64,000 nucleotides of DNA from Haloferax marinisediminis (lineage in GTDB: Archaea > Halobacteriota > Halobacteria > Halobacteriales > Haloferacaceae). Both the position numbers and the translations under genes were made by a program. Of the stretch, positions 41,877 through 50,491 are shown in pieces. The notes under the pieces are model-generated. The model saw only the letters and a program-made list of their open reading frames with translations, did no database searches and had not been told where the DNA came from. How positions within the stretch are numbered: the stretch's first letter is position 1; every line of letters begins with the position of its first letter. Location of the stretch: positions 2,232,001-2,296,000 of the forward strand of contig NZ_WKJP01000001.1 in the NCBI RefSeq assembly GCF_009674585.1, written 5' to 3'.

Positions 41877-42215
41877 TCAGTCGGTCGATTCGTCTGAGAC
41901 GTGGTGTCCCCAGAATCCGGGGTACTTCTCGACGGTGAGGTCACCCAAGACGAGCGTCTGACACGCCAGTCGAAGGCCGGAATCGGGGTCGTGAGGCGGG
42001 AATCGGAGTCGCCGCCGTTCTTTTTTCGTCCGGTACGTGACGGGGCCTCGAATCCGGACGGCACACGTCCCACAGGACCCGCCACCACGGCAGTTGAACC
42101 ACGTCGAGTTCCCGTTGTGTGGGGACTCACCGGCCGCTCGAAGGACGTCTCTGAGAACGTCTCCCCGGTCGCAGGCAATCTCGCGGCCACGGAAGCGGAC
42201 GGTTGGCACGTCCAC
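41877..42215 (-). CDS. 2Fe-2S ferredoxin
   Basis: A 112-residue ferredoxin-fold protein. The cluster cysteines are Cys 42, 48 and 51 (FNCRGGGSCGTCAVR) and Cys 85 (RLACQTLV), giving the CX5CX2C...C pattern. It differs from the large acidic haloarchaeal plant-type ferredoxin by its small size, basic middle (RTKKERRRLRFPP) and lack of the halophilic insertion. It could feed electrons to a specific redox partner, for example in the exported thiol/metal cluster that begins downstream on the opposite strand. Confidence 0.9.
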   Translation of the reverse strand: MDVPTVRFRGREIACDRGDVLRDVLRAAGESPHNGNSTWFNCRGGGSCGTCAVRIRGPVTYRTKKERRRLRFPPHDPDSGLRLACQTLVLGDLTVEKYPGFWGHHVSDESTD

Positions 42216-42331
42216 CGAGAGAACGCACGTGGTTTAAGTCGTATCGTTCTCCGTGTCACACTCTCGGGGGTGTCGAGACGTGGCGACGTATCCCCGGTGA
42301 GTTGAAGTACGACACATCCTTCCATCAACTC

Positions 42332-43024
42332 ATGCGACAAACACGACGTGCGTATCTCGCCGCGACGGCAGGTGCGTTGACCCTCGGCACTGCAGGGTGT
42401 CTCGGAGGGTCTGGCGGTGGTGGTGCCGGGACTGACGACGGAACCGTCGCTGCTGTTGGCTGTGACGTCCCCGAACGAGCGACAGTCGATTCCCTCCCCG
42501 CGCCACGGATGGGCCCCGAAGACGCCGCAGTCGTCGTCGATGGCTGGGAAGACTTCGCGTGCCCTCACTGTGCGACCTTCAGTCTCGAAGTCCTCCCGAA
42601 ACTCGAGTCAGAGTACGTCTCCGAAGGCATCGTCGCCTACCGCCACCACGACCTTCCGATTCCCGTCGACGACTGGTGGTCGTGGGTCGGCGCGTCCGGC
42701 GCCCGTGCAGTTCAGGACGAGGGTGACGACGAGACGTTCTTCGACGTTTCCAAGACGCTCTACGAGCAGCAGTCGACGTTCCGACAAAGCGACGACGAGG
42801 AGGCGCTCTCGACGCTGCAGGGCATCGCGGACGACGTAGGACTCGATGGCTGTTCTATTGTAGCGGCCGCCGCACGCGAACGATATCGTCCTCTCATCGA
42901 AGCAGAGCGGAAGGACGCCGTCGAAGACCGTGGCTTCCAGGGGACACCGACCGTGCTCGTGAACGGCGAGCAAGTCGCGCCTCGATGGGAAGACCTCAAA
43001 ACGGCTATCGAGAACGCCCGATAA
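42332..43024 (+). CDS. DsbA-like thioredoxin-fold Tat lipoprotein
   Basis: A 230-residue protein. A Tat-type lipoprotein signal (MRQTRRAYLAATAGALTLGTAGC, lipobox Cys 23) is followed by a Gly-rich linker. The DsbA-like domain has CPHC (Cys 77, Cys 80) in WEDFACPHCATFSLEVLP, a helical insert, and the cis-Pro loop GFQGTPTVLVNG near 205. It resembles DSBA/DsbG-type oxidoreductases acting outside the membrane to make or isomerise disulfides. The start is the first ATG giving the signal. It is the first of several exported redox proteins running to 47600. Confidence 0.9.
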   Translation: MRQTRRAYLAATAGALTLGTAGCLGGSGGGGAGTDDGTVAAVGCDVPERATVDSLPAPRMGPEDAAVVVDGWEDFACPHCATFSLEVLPKLESEYVSEGIVAYRHHDLPIPVDDWWSWVGASGARAVQDEGDDETFFDVSKTLYEQQSTFRQSDDEEALSTLQGIADDVGLDGCSIVAAAARERYRPLIEAERKDAVEDRGFQGTPTVLVNGEQVAPRWEDLKTAIENAR

Positions 43025-43157
43025 CCGGATTCGACGCGCACACTACCTCTCGCGCATGATTCGCGCACGACACCAGCGGTTCTTTAGGTCGAGATTCACT
43101 AGCCAGTTGTATGAGAGCGATGCCAGCGTCTGTCGGAACGCGCCGGAGTGGTGATAG

Positions 43158-43742
43158 ATGAACCGGCGCGACGTACTCGGTCTCCTCGCGGGTTCGGGTG
43201 TTGCTAGTCTCGCGGGGTGTCTCGGCGGGGGTACCAGCGGGTCTGGCGGAGCGACGACAGAGGGGTCCGAGAGTGGGGCGACCGAGACGACAGGTTCGTC
43301 TTCCGACTCCGACGCTGGAGAGCTCCCACTTGTCGTCGATACCATCGACGCGCAGGGGTCTACTGCCGGCGATATTCAGGTACCCGTCGAGGGAACGGCC
43401 ACGGTTCTCGACCTCTTCGCGACGTGGTGCGCGCCGTGTGTCGCACAGATGGAGTCACTCCGGTCCCTCCACACTGAGTTCGGTGGCGACGTCGCGTTCG
43501 TCTCCGTGACGAACGAACGACTCGGCGGCGGCCTCACGATGGACGACATTCGCGACTGGTGGTCCGAACACGACGGCAACTGGGTCGTTGGCCACGACCC
43601 AGAGAGTCGACTGATGCGCGCCGTCCGAGCGGGCGGTCTTCCGTTCCTCGTCGTGTTCGACGCAACTGGCGAGATAACGTGGACCCACCGCGGACTCGCG
43701 AGTGAGTCGAACCTCCGCCAAGCTATCGAGGACGCGCGCTGA
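43158..43742 (+). CDS. TlpA-like thioredoxin lipoprotein
   Basis: A 194-residue protein. Tat/lipoprotein signal MNRRDVLGLLAGSGVASLAGC (lipobox Cys 21), a Ser/Gly/Glu-rich linker to about 55, then a TlpA/ResA-like thioredoxin domain with FATWCAPCVAQMESL (Cys 91, Cys 94), and GGLPFLVVFDATGEI carrying the cis-Pro. TlpA-type reductants keep heme- or copper-binding cysteines reduced outside the membrane. Its stop shares one base with the start of CcdA, the usual electron supplier for such proteins, so the pair is coupled. Confidence 0.92.
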   Translation: MNRRDVLGLLAGSGVASLAGCLGGGTSGSGGATTEGSESGATETTGSSSDSDAGELPLVVDTIDAQGSTAGDIQVPVEGTATVLDLFATWCAPCVAQMESLRSLHTEFGGDVAFVSVTNERLGGGLTMDDIRDWWSEHDGNWVVGHDPESRLMRAVRAGGLPFLVVFDATGEITWTHRGLASESNLRQAIEDAR

Positions 43743-44410
43743 TGCTCGGTCTCGACCCCGCCTTCGCCGGCACGCTGGCGTTCGCACTCAGCGCTGGTGT
43801 CGCCACGTTCTTCGCGCCCTGTGCGTATCCGCTCCTTCCGGGCTACGTCGGGTACTATCTCTCGCGCGACGACGCCGACCTCGGTGGGGCCGTCGCTCGC
43901 GGCGGTGTTGCATCGCTCGCCGCGCTCACCGCCCTCGCCGCAATCGGTGTCCTTCTCGCCCTCATCGGGGGTCGAATTGCGGCACACATCGCACTCTTCG
44001 AACCCATCGTCGGCGGCGCTCTCGTCGTCTTTGGCCTCCTCTTGTTCACAGGCCGGGCACCGAGTCTGCACGTCGTTCTGCCCGAGTACCGTTCGTCGGT
44101 CGCTGGCTTCGGTATCTTCGGAGCAGTCTACGGGCTAGCGGCCGCTGGCTGTGTCGTCCCAATCTTCCTCGGCGTCGTCGCCCAGTCATTGGCGCTCCCA
44201 ACTGCGCAGACAGTCGTCTCACTCGGCGCGTACGCGACTGCGGCGGCCCTGCCGCTGGCAATCGTGACGGTGCTGGCCGCCCTCGGTGGTGACCGAATCC
44301 GGTCGCTCTCGCAGTACGTCGGGTCCGTCCAGAAAGTCGCTGCCGTCGTGATGATTGCCGCCGGCGTCTGGCAGATTTGGTTGGCGTTCTCGTTCCTCGG
44401 CTACGTCTGA
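43742..44410 (+). CDS. ccdA: CcdA-type cytochrome c biogenesis / thiol electron carrier
   Basis: A 222-residue membrane protein with six TM helices. The two redox cysteines are Cys 27 (FFAPCAYPLLPGY) and Cys 137 (GLAAAGCVVPIF), the CcdA pair. It carries electrons from cytosolic thioredoxin across the membrane to extracytoplasmic thiol proteins for cytochrome c or copper-site maturation. It is coupled with the TlpA-like lipoprotein upstream (1-base overlap), which should be its direct partner. Reading continues towards the convergent DyP-like gene. Confidence 0.92.
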   Translation: MLGLDPAFAGTLAFALSAGVATFFAPCAYPLLPGYVGYYLSRDDADLGGAVARGGVASLAALTALAAIGVLLALIGGRIAAHIALFEPIVGGALVVFGLLLFTGRAPSLHVVLPEYRSSVAGFGIFGAVYGLAAAGCVVPIFLGVVAQSLALPTAQTVVSLGAYATAAALPLAIVTVLAALGGDRIRSLSQYVGSVQKVAAVVMIAAGVWQIWLAFSFLGYV

Positions 44411-44434
44411 AGAATCGGCCGTTCCGTTCTCTCG

Positions 44435-45733
44435 TCAGTCGTCTATTATCGGCACTTCCCCGTTCGTCGTCGGCAACGCCCGAATCCGACGCGCCGGCAC
44501 GAGGAAGTTGCCACGGTGCTTGGTGAAGAGGTACTCCAAGATACCGTTGTTGACTCGCTGGCGGATGGTCGGAATGTCGGTCAAGTCGGTTCCGTTCATG
44601 GCCTCTCGAACCGCCTCGAAGTCCGAGATGCCGCGCTGGAGCGACGGGAAGTGGAGGCTGGCGATACCGTCGTCGGCTGACTCGAAGTGTCGCCGAAGGA
44701 GTTTGACGTTGCCGTCCTCGTCGCGGTTGGCGCGCGCGGCCTTCTGGGCGTGGCCGACGTGGCCGAACTGCTCGGCGTCGTCGCGGATACGGTCGAGCAT
44801 CGCGTCGATACCGCTGTCGTCGCCGAGGTTCTCGCCGATTCCCTCGACGAGACCCTGTTCGGCGTGTCCCGGCGAGAACAACTTCATGATGCGGTGATAC
44901 TGGTCTTCTTCGTCGTACCAGTCACCGAGTCGCTGGCGGACGTTCGCGACGTGTTTGGTCGTCCCGCCGGCGAACGGGCCGTCTCGGATGGTGACGTACT
45001 CCTCGGTGGCCTGATTCTTGGCGAATCCGGCCTTGAAGCCCATGAACAGCGGCGAGTGTTCGGGGACGGGATTCCCGTCGGGGATGCCGTTGAGTTCCGA
45101 CTGGCGTTCTGCTGGGAGTCCAGCACCGACGAACCCAGTCCGCCGGGCGTCGACCGAGAAGACGCCAGAGAGGTCGGCGTCGACGGTGATGCCGTTCGCC
45201 GTGTCGACTTCGCCGAAGAGCGCCTGTTCGGCTTCCAGCACGACGTCGGCGCGGTCCGATGCGAGGTGGACGAGCGCATCCTGTCGGTCGAACGCCGGCG
45301 TCTCGAACGGCGAGAGCGCCCGCGGTTCGGGGAGGTCGATGTCCTCCGGTAGTGGGTCGTCGAATCGGTCGAAGTAGCGCGGTGAGTAGCCAATCGACCA
45401 CAACAGTCCCTCGTGACTCCGCTCGTACGCCCGGTCGAGGACGCGGAACGCGTTCTCGGCCGTCGAGCGGTCGGATTCCGTCGGTGGGCCGTCACGGTCT
45501 AATTCGAGGTAGAGGAGTACCTGATGGCGAGGCATCTCGACGTTGCCGTACTCGTCGGTCTGGCAGGCGTCGTTCCACGCGTGCTGACTCGCTGGGAGCG
45601 CGTCGAAGTCGTCGGTTCCGGCTGGTACGGAGTCGTCAGGTGTCCTATCGAGGCAGGCTGAAAGCGCTGCTGCACCACCCGTCGCAACAGCGGCTTTCAG
45701 AAACTCCCGGCGAGACGGAGACCCGTCGAACAT
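44435..45733 (-). CDS. DyP/EfeB-like Tat lipoprotein with altered active site
   Basis: A 432-residue exported protein. Tat signal SRREFLKAAVATGGAAALSAC (Arg 8-9, lipobox Cys 27). The body follows dye-decolorising peroxidase order: LLYLELDRDG, GYSPRYFDRF, PAFDRQDALVHLASDRADVVLEA, MGFKAGFAKN (232-240), FAGGTTKHVANVRQRLGDWY (about 254-273). The catalytic Asp of the DyP motif GxxDG is replaced by Ala at 235 (GFKAG), although a second GIPDG occurs at 216-220, so the alignment needs checking. EfeB-type DyP proteins act in iron or heme handling. I also recall haloarchaeal homologues as DUF7405. It is convergent with ccdA and divergent from the Sco gene. Confidence 0.65.
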   Translation of the reverse strand: MFDGSPSRREFLKAAVATGGAAALSACLDRTPDDSVPAGTDDFDALPASQHAWNDACQTDEYGNVEMPRHQVLLYLELDRDGPPTESDRSTAENAFRVLDRAYERSHEGLLWSIGYSPRYFDRFDDPLPEDIDLPEPRALSPFETPAFDRQDALVHLASDRADVVLEAEQALFGEVDTANGITVDADLSGVFSVDARRTGFVGAGLPAERQSELNGIPDGNPVPEHSPLFMGFKAGFAKNQATEEYVTIRDGPFAGGTTKHVANVRQRLGDWYDEEDQYHRIMKLFSPGHAEQGLVEGIGENLGDDSGIDAMLDRIRDDAEQFGHVGHAQKAARANRDEDGNVKLLRRHFESADDGIASLHFPSLQRGISDFEAVREAMNGTDLTDIPTIRQRVNNGILEYLFTKHRGNFLVPARRIRALPTTNGEVPIIDD

Positions 45734-45876
45734 ACGTCGGCTAGGGAGTTCTTCGGCAAGTCCGTTCTGGTGTGCGTGTCGAAGAACTGGTTCAGTTCTC
45801 GAACCGAAATCGGCCGCCTGTGCGTTCGAAACACACACCAAACGGCATTTTAGGCTCTGGCCGTAAGTGGGAGATA

Positions 45877-46545
45877 ATGCAGCGACGAACCTACCTCCGT
45901 GCGGTCGGAACGGGCGCGGCCGTCGGACTCGCCGGCTGTCTCGGTGGGAGCGGCAATCCGAACGTGTCGCTCTCCAAGCCGGACCGAGAAAACGACATCT
46001 CGAGTGAGGACCTTCCGTACCCCGCGTGGGGCCAGCAAGTCCCCGACGTGACGCTCACGGACCCGATTCGCGGGACTGAAGTCGCCGTCCGCGACATCGA
46101 CACACCGCACTTTCACACGTTCTTCTTTACGAACTGTATGACCGTCTGTCCGGTCCTCATCAGCGCGCTCCGCGAGGTACAGATTCACTCGGTCACTGAG
46201 GGGTACGCCAACGAGGTGTCCTTTTACCCCATCACGTTCGACCCCGCCCGCGACGACACAGCAGCGTTCCAGAAGGAAGCAGACCAGATGAACGTCGATA
46301 TGGACGTCGGCAACTGGCACTTCCTCAGGACCGCTGACGAAGCAGAAGCGAAGTCGGTCGTCGAAGACCAGTTCGGCGTCTTCTTCGAGAAAAACGAACC
46401 CAACGAGGATGGCAACTACATGTTCACGCACCTCGGTCTCGTAATGCTCGTCAACGGCGACGGCTACGTCGAGCGAACCTACCGCGGAAACCAACCGGAC
46501 GAACAGACGCTCATCGACGACCTGACCGCACTTCGGGAGGCGTGA
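45877..46545 (+). CDS. SCO1/SenC family copper chaperone lipoprotein
   Basis: A 222-residue protein. Signal MQRRTYLRAVGTGAAVGLAGC (lipobox Cys 21), then a thioredoxin-fold Sco domain with the copper-binding CX3C motif FTNCMTVCPVL (Cys 87, Cys 91) and the distant His 185 (MFTHLGLVMLV). Sco delivers copper to, and reduces, the CuA site of heme-copper oxidases. A TATA-like CATTTTAGG about 28 bases upstream fits a leaderless start at 45877. Its stop overlaps the start of the P19/Tp34-like gene by one base. Confidence 0.93.
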   Translation: MQRRTYLRAVGTGAAVGLAGCLGGSGNPNVSLSKPDRENDISSEDLPYPAWGQQVPDVTLTDPIRGTEVAVRDIDTPHFHTFFFTNCMTVCPVLISALREVQIHSVTEGYANEVSFYPITFDPARDDTAAFQKEADQMNVDMDVGNWHFLRTADEAEAKSVVEDQFGVFFEKNEPNEDGNYMFTHLGLVMLVNGDGYVERTYRGNQPDEQTLIDDLTALREA

Positions 46546-47600
46546 TGAGACGGCGGCAATTCCTCACCGCGACAGGAACTGCCGCGGCAGTCGGACTCTC
46601 TGGATGCCTCGCAGAACTCGGTCGACTCTACACCTCAGACGAACCGCCCGTCGTCAGAAACCGTCCGAACGAGGTGTACATCCCGACTCACGTCGAGGGG
46701 ATGAAGATGGCCGGAACCGCCGACGCCGGCGACTACCGCGTTGGCCTCTTCTATAGCTACCCTCACCGCTTCTGGGTGTTGGACGACGAAGACGGCGACT
46801 ACGGAACGAGCAAGACGACCGTCGAACCGGGTGACGACGTACACCTCATGGCGTCTGTGTGGGACCCCGAGACGGGAACTGTCGTCCCCGACACCGGGTT
46901 GTCTGTCGAACTCAGCCGTGACGGCGAACTCGTGAGTGAGGAGGTCATCTACGCCATGCTCTCACAGCGGATGGGATTCCACTACGGCGCGAATTTCGGC
47001 CTCGACGGTGACGGAACGTACGACGTTCGGGTGAACGTCGGCGCTGCGTCGCTGAATCGCTACGGTGAGTTGGCTGGACGGTTCGAATCGCCGGCCACCG
47101 TGACGCTCGACTTCGAGTTCAGTACGCGAGACAGAGACGACATTCCGTACACGATGCTTGACGACCAGAAAGGCGACCCGGGTGCGGTCAAACCGATGGA
47201 GATGGAGATGGTTCCCCTCGGGCGCGCCCCCGAACCACTCCCCGGCGACCAACTCGGATCCGGGATGGCGAGTGGTCTCCGGTTGGTCGGGACAGCCATC
47301 TCTGCACCGAGGTTCGGCGAAGACCCGTATCTCGCCATCTCGGTACAGACACCGTACAACCGCCTCGTCGTCCCGCGGATGGGCCTCTCGGCGACTGTCT
47401 CTGGCGGCGGACTGGTCCGATTCGACGACAGGCTCGAACCCGGACTCGACCCCGAACTGGGATTCCACTACGGCGCGACGGTCCCCAGTCTCTCGAACGA
47501 CGACGCGGTCGAGGTTCTCGTCGACACGCCGCCGCAAGTCGCCCGCCACGAGGGCTACGAGACGGCGTTTCTGGAGTTCGACACCGTTCGTCTCACGTAG
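46545..47600 (+). CDS. Lipoprotein with two P19/Tp34-like metal-binding halves
   Basis: A 351-residue protein with Tat/lipobox signal MRRRQFLTATGTAAAVGLSGC (Cys 21). The first half has HVEGMKMAG, DYRVGLFYSYPHRFW and GFHYGANFGLDGDGTYDVRVNV (HYGAN 146-150); the second repeats LGFHYGATVPSL (HYGAT 308-312). The HYGAN-x-L...Y-V-V pattern matches the iron/copper-binding P19 and Tp34 proteins (Iron_transport family), in which that His is a metal ligand. P19 works with high-affinity iron permeases in bacteria. I recall haloarchaeal homologues as DUF7350. It is coupled with sco (1-base overlap). Confidence 0.7.
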   Translation: MRRRQFLTATGTAAAVGLSGCLAELGRLYTSDEPPVVRNRPNEVYIPTHVEGMKMAGTADAGDYRVGLFYSYPHRFWVLDDEDGDYGTSKTTVEPGDDVHLMASVWDPETGTVVPDTGLSVELSRDGELVSEEVIYAMLSQRMGFHYGANFGLDGDGTYDVRVNVGAASLNRYGELAGRFESPATVTLDFEFSTRDRDDIPYTMLDDQKGDPGAVKPMEMEMVPLGRAPEPLPGDQLGSGMASGLRLVGTAISAPRFGEDPYLAISVQTPYNRLVVPRMGLSATVSGGGLVRFDDRLEPGLDPELGFHYGATVPSLSNDDAVEVLVDTPPQVARHEGYETAFLEFDTVRLT

Positions 47601-47636
47601 ACAGCCCTATTTTGGCCGAGTTTCTATCTCTCGTAT

Positions 47637-48836
47637 ATGACCGCGACGCGCCGTGAACGAGTGACGCTCGCCCTCGCCGTCTGGGGAGTGCTCGTCTCAC
47701 AAGTGTTACTCTACCCGGGCGTCGCAGACCTCGTCTCGGCGCTCGGGGGGAGCGGCGACATCTCGGCAGGGATGCTGTTCCTCGTCGCCGAATTCGCCGC
47801 TTTCGTCACCTTCGCGAGCGTCTGGGGTGCCGCGTCGGACGCACTCAGCAGGCGAACGTCGCTCATCGTCGTCGGTGCCCTCGGTGGTGCGACGAGTTAC
47901 CTCGTCCTCGCCGCCCTTCCGAGTCTCGGGATGCCGTTTAGTATCGCGCTCGCAGTCCGACTGTTCGGCGGTGCGATGACCATCGGTGCCTTCTCGCTGG
48001 CGATTACCATGCTCGCAGACCTCTCCGGTGGGAACGGCCGAAACATGGGTGCGGCCGGTATCGCTATCGGTCTCGGTGCCGCGCTCGGGTCGGTCGTTGG
48101 GGGTCGACTCTCGACGTTCGACCCACTCGCACCGCTCTACGCCGCGGCGGCCGTCCTCGTCGGTGTGGCACTTCTCGTCGCGACGGTTCCCGATAGAGCA
48201 CCGGACTCCGTCCGCGTCGGCATCGGAACCGTCCTCCGGAAGTTAGCCGCGAAACCGGCGTTCAGCGTTCCCTACGCGTTCGGCTTCATCGACCGGATGA
48301 CGGCCGGGTTCTTCGCACTCGTCGGCGTGTTCTACTTCCGTGAGACGTTCGGGGTGAACGCCGCTGTCGCAGGGGGCGTGCTCGCGCTCTTTTTCGTCCC
48401 CTTTGCTATCTTGCAGTACCCGTTTGGGTCGCTCTCTGACCGCGTCGGTCGGTTTAGACCGGTCGTCGTGGGGTCGATGCTGTACGGTGTCGCGATCGTC
48501 GCTGTGGGTCTCGCACCGACGTTCGAACTCGCGGCGGGACTGATGGTCGTCGTCGGCGTCTTCGGTGCCCTCGTCGCACCCGCGACGATGGCGCTCGTGA
48601 CCGATCTCGCACCACCTGGTGAACGCGGCGCGGCGCTCGGAGGCTTCAACGTCTTCGGCAGTCTCGGCTTCCTCACAGGGTTCGTCGTCGGGGGCGTCGT
48701 CGCCGACGCCGTCGGCTACCTCCCGTCGTTCCTCGTCGTTGGACTCGCAGAAGTCGCAATCGCGGTCATCGCGCTCCGGGCGGTCAAACGGCTCGACCGG
48801 GTCGGGGCGGGTCAGCCCCCAGTGAGTGCAGACTGA
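47637..48836 (+). CDS. MFS transporter
   Basis: A 399-residue protein with about 12 TM helices. It has the MFS loop motif (WGAASDALSRRTSLIVVGALGG), GAAGIAIGLGAALGSVVGGRL and the second-half PFGSLSDRVGRFRPVVVGSMLYG. It resembles drug/metabolite efflux members. A TATA-like CCCTATTTTGG about 30 bases before the ATG supports the start. It runs towards a convergent membrane-protein gene whose end overlaps it by 25 bases. Being next to the exported metal cluster may be coincidental. Confidence 0.9.
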   Translation: MTATRRERVTLALAVWGVLVSQVLLYPGVADLVSALGGSGDISAGMLFLVAEFAAFVTFASVWGAASDALSRRTSLIVVGALGGATSYLVLAALPSLGMPFSIALAVRLFGGAMTIGAFSLAITMLADLSGGNGRNMGAAGIAIGLGAALGSVVGGRLSTFDPLAPLYAAAAVLVGVALLVATVPDRAPDSVRVGIGTVLRKLAAKPAFSVPYAFGFIDRMTAGFFALVGVFYFRETFGVNAAVAGGVLALFFVPFAILQYPFGSLSDRVGRFRPVVVGSMLYGVAIVAVGLAPTFELAAGLMVVVGVFGALVAPATMALVTDLAPPGERGAALGGFNVFGSLGFLTGFVVGGVVADAVGYLPSFLVVGLAEVAIAVIALRAVKRLDRVGAGQPPVSAD

Positions 48837-49306
48837 AGTTCGGCGTCGACGACCCGCCACATCCCGCGAAGACAGACGATGACTGCGAGGGCGACTCCGG
48901 AGAGGATGAACGCGAGAAAGAGGCCGACGAAGACGCCGCTGCCGTGCGGATTCGAGATCGATTGCATGTACTGCCCGAGTTCGATGGCGAGGGCAGCGAT
49001 ACCGGCGACGAAAAAGGCGAACAGCACTTCGAGCAGTCGCCAGAACGATTCGATAGCGAGCCCGCCCCGGCCGGTGACGAGGCGGACGATTCGCCGCGAG
49101 GCCGCCAGCAGCGACGTGACTGTGAGAACGGAGATTGCGACCATCGCAATCGGAAGTCCGACATCGGCGAGGTCCACCGAGGTGACGACTGGAGAGAGCA
49201 GCGTCAGTGCGACGCCGAGAAGCGTCGATACTGCGAGAACCAACTCGACTCCAAGTATTACTCTCTCGGGGTCGTCGCGGGCGACTCGGACCAGTTGCCT
49301 GTGCAC
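48812..49306 (-). CDS. Small polytopic membrane protein
   Basis: A 164-residue protein with about four TM helices (VELVLAVSTLLGVALTLLSPVV, VGLPIAMVAISVLTVTSLLAA, LLEVLFAFFVAGIAALAIELG, VFVGLFLAFILSGVALAVIVCL). The start is GTG at 49306. Its 3' end overlaps that of the convergent MFS gene by 25 bases, an overlap of two coding 3' ends. I recognise no family. Confidence 0.7.
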   Translation of the reverse strand: MHRQLVRVARDDPERVILGVELVLAVSTLLGVALTLLSPVVTSVDLADVGLPIAMVAISVLTVTSLLAASRRIVRLVTGRGGLAIESFWRLLEVLFAFFVAGIAALAIELGQYMQSISNPHGSGVFVGLFLAFILSGVALAVIVCLRGMWRVVDAELQSALTGG

Positions 49307-49342
49307 GGTCGAACCTCTCGAACGGCAGTAAAGTGTGTTCCC

Positions 49343-50317
49343 CTATTCGTGGCCAGAGACCCGGACCGGTTCGTAGGGCTCTTCGAGATACTCGATATCA
49401 GAGTTCGAGAGTTTGATGTCCAGTGCTTCGACGGCGTCTTCGAGGTGTTCGATACTCGTCGTGCCGACGATGGGTGCGTCGACCCAGTCTTTGTGGAGCA
49501 CCCACGACAGCGCAATCTGTGCCATCTTCACGCCCTTCTCGTCGGCGAGTTCCTGCACGCGCTCGTTGACTTGGCGGCCGCCGCCTTCGAAGTAGGGGTG
49601 CCCCTTCGCGAGTTCGTCCGTCTCGCCGCGTGTCGTCGCCTCGAACTCCTCGTGCGGGCGCGTGAGATAGCCACGGGCGAGTGGCGACCACGGGATGACG
49701 CCGACGTTCTGCTGCTCACAGAGCGGGAGAATCTCGCGTTCTTCTTCGCGGTAGAGCAGGTTGTAGTGGTTCTGCATCGTCGCGAAGCGGTCGAGACCGA
49801 GTGCGTCCGCTGTGTACTGCGCGTCGGCGAACTGGTGGGCCCACATCGACGAGGCGCCGACGTATCGCGTCTTTCCACGACGGACTGCGTCGTCGAGAGC
49901 GCGCATCGTCGTCTCGATTGGCGTGTCGTAATCCCAGCGGTGAATCTGTAGCAGGTCGAGTGTGTCCATCCCGAGTCGGTCGAGTGAGTTGTCGAGTTCT
50001 TGCTCGATGGCCTTCCGCGAGAGCCCACCCGAGTTCGGGTCGTTCTCGTCCATCTGGAAGTACACCTTCGACGCGACGACCATCTCGTCGCGGCGTCCCT
50101 CCAGTGCCTTGCCGAGGACGCGTTCGGACTCGCCGTCGGAGTACATGTTTGCGGTGTCGAAGAAGTTGATACCGAGGTCGATGGCGCGGTCGACCAGTTC
50201 CAGTCCCGCCTCTTCGTCTAAGACCCACTCGCGCCAGTCGGGGGTGCCAAAACTCATGCAACCGAGGCAGATACGCGAAACCTCCATGCCGGTGTCACCA
50301 AGTGTCGTGTACTCCAT
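49343..50317 (-). CDS. Aldo/keto reductase
   Basis: A 324-residue (beta/alpha)8 NADPH reductase. The catalytic tetrad is visible: Asp and Tyr in NFFDTANMYSDGESERVLGKAL, Lys in VVASKVYF and His in LLQIHRWDYDTP. It has the NADP-binding VNERVQELADEKGVKMAQIALSWVLHKDWVDAPIVGTTSIEHLEDAVEALDIKLSNSDI end. It begins MEYTTLGDTGMEVSRICLGCMSFG. The substrate is unknown; related enzymes reduce aldehydes or sugars. The ATG 50317 is preferred over 50344 by family start. Confidence 0.93.
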   Translation of the reverse strand: MEYTTLGDTGMEVSRICLGCMSFGTPDWREWVLDEEAGLELVDRAIDLGINFFDTANMYSDGESERVLGKALEGRRDEMVVASKVYFQMDENDPNSGGLSRKAIEQELDNSLDRLGMDTLDLLQIHRWDYDTPIETTMRALDDAVRRGKTRYVGASSMWAHQFADAQYTADALGLDRFATMQNHYNLLYREEEREILPLCEQQNVGVIPWSPLARGYLTRPHEEFEATTRGETDELAKGHPYFEGGGRQVNERVQELADEKGVKMAQIALSWVLHKDWVDAPIVGTTSIEHLEDAVEALDIKLSNSDIEYLEEPYEPVRVSGHE

Positions 50318-50491
50318 GCCCGCAGGCACACAGGGCAGGGGCAAAAAGGTGGACCACCCGGACAGTTCGGTTCAACTTGTAGAGACGAAGTTCCCAATAA
50401 TCGCCACATTCCCTCGAAATGAGACTCTCTACGCCTGTTTATCCCCTCACACGTTGTATCATCAAACTGAGGCAAGGCCTCGGTGATTCCG

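Noticed and set aside
45847-45854. TTTTAGGC near the sco promoter as an iron site
   Set aside because: Only one half-site (TTAGGC) is present, followed by TCTGGCC and not GCCTAA. It serves better as the TATA-like element about 28 bases before the sco ATG.
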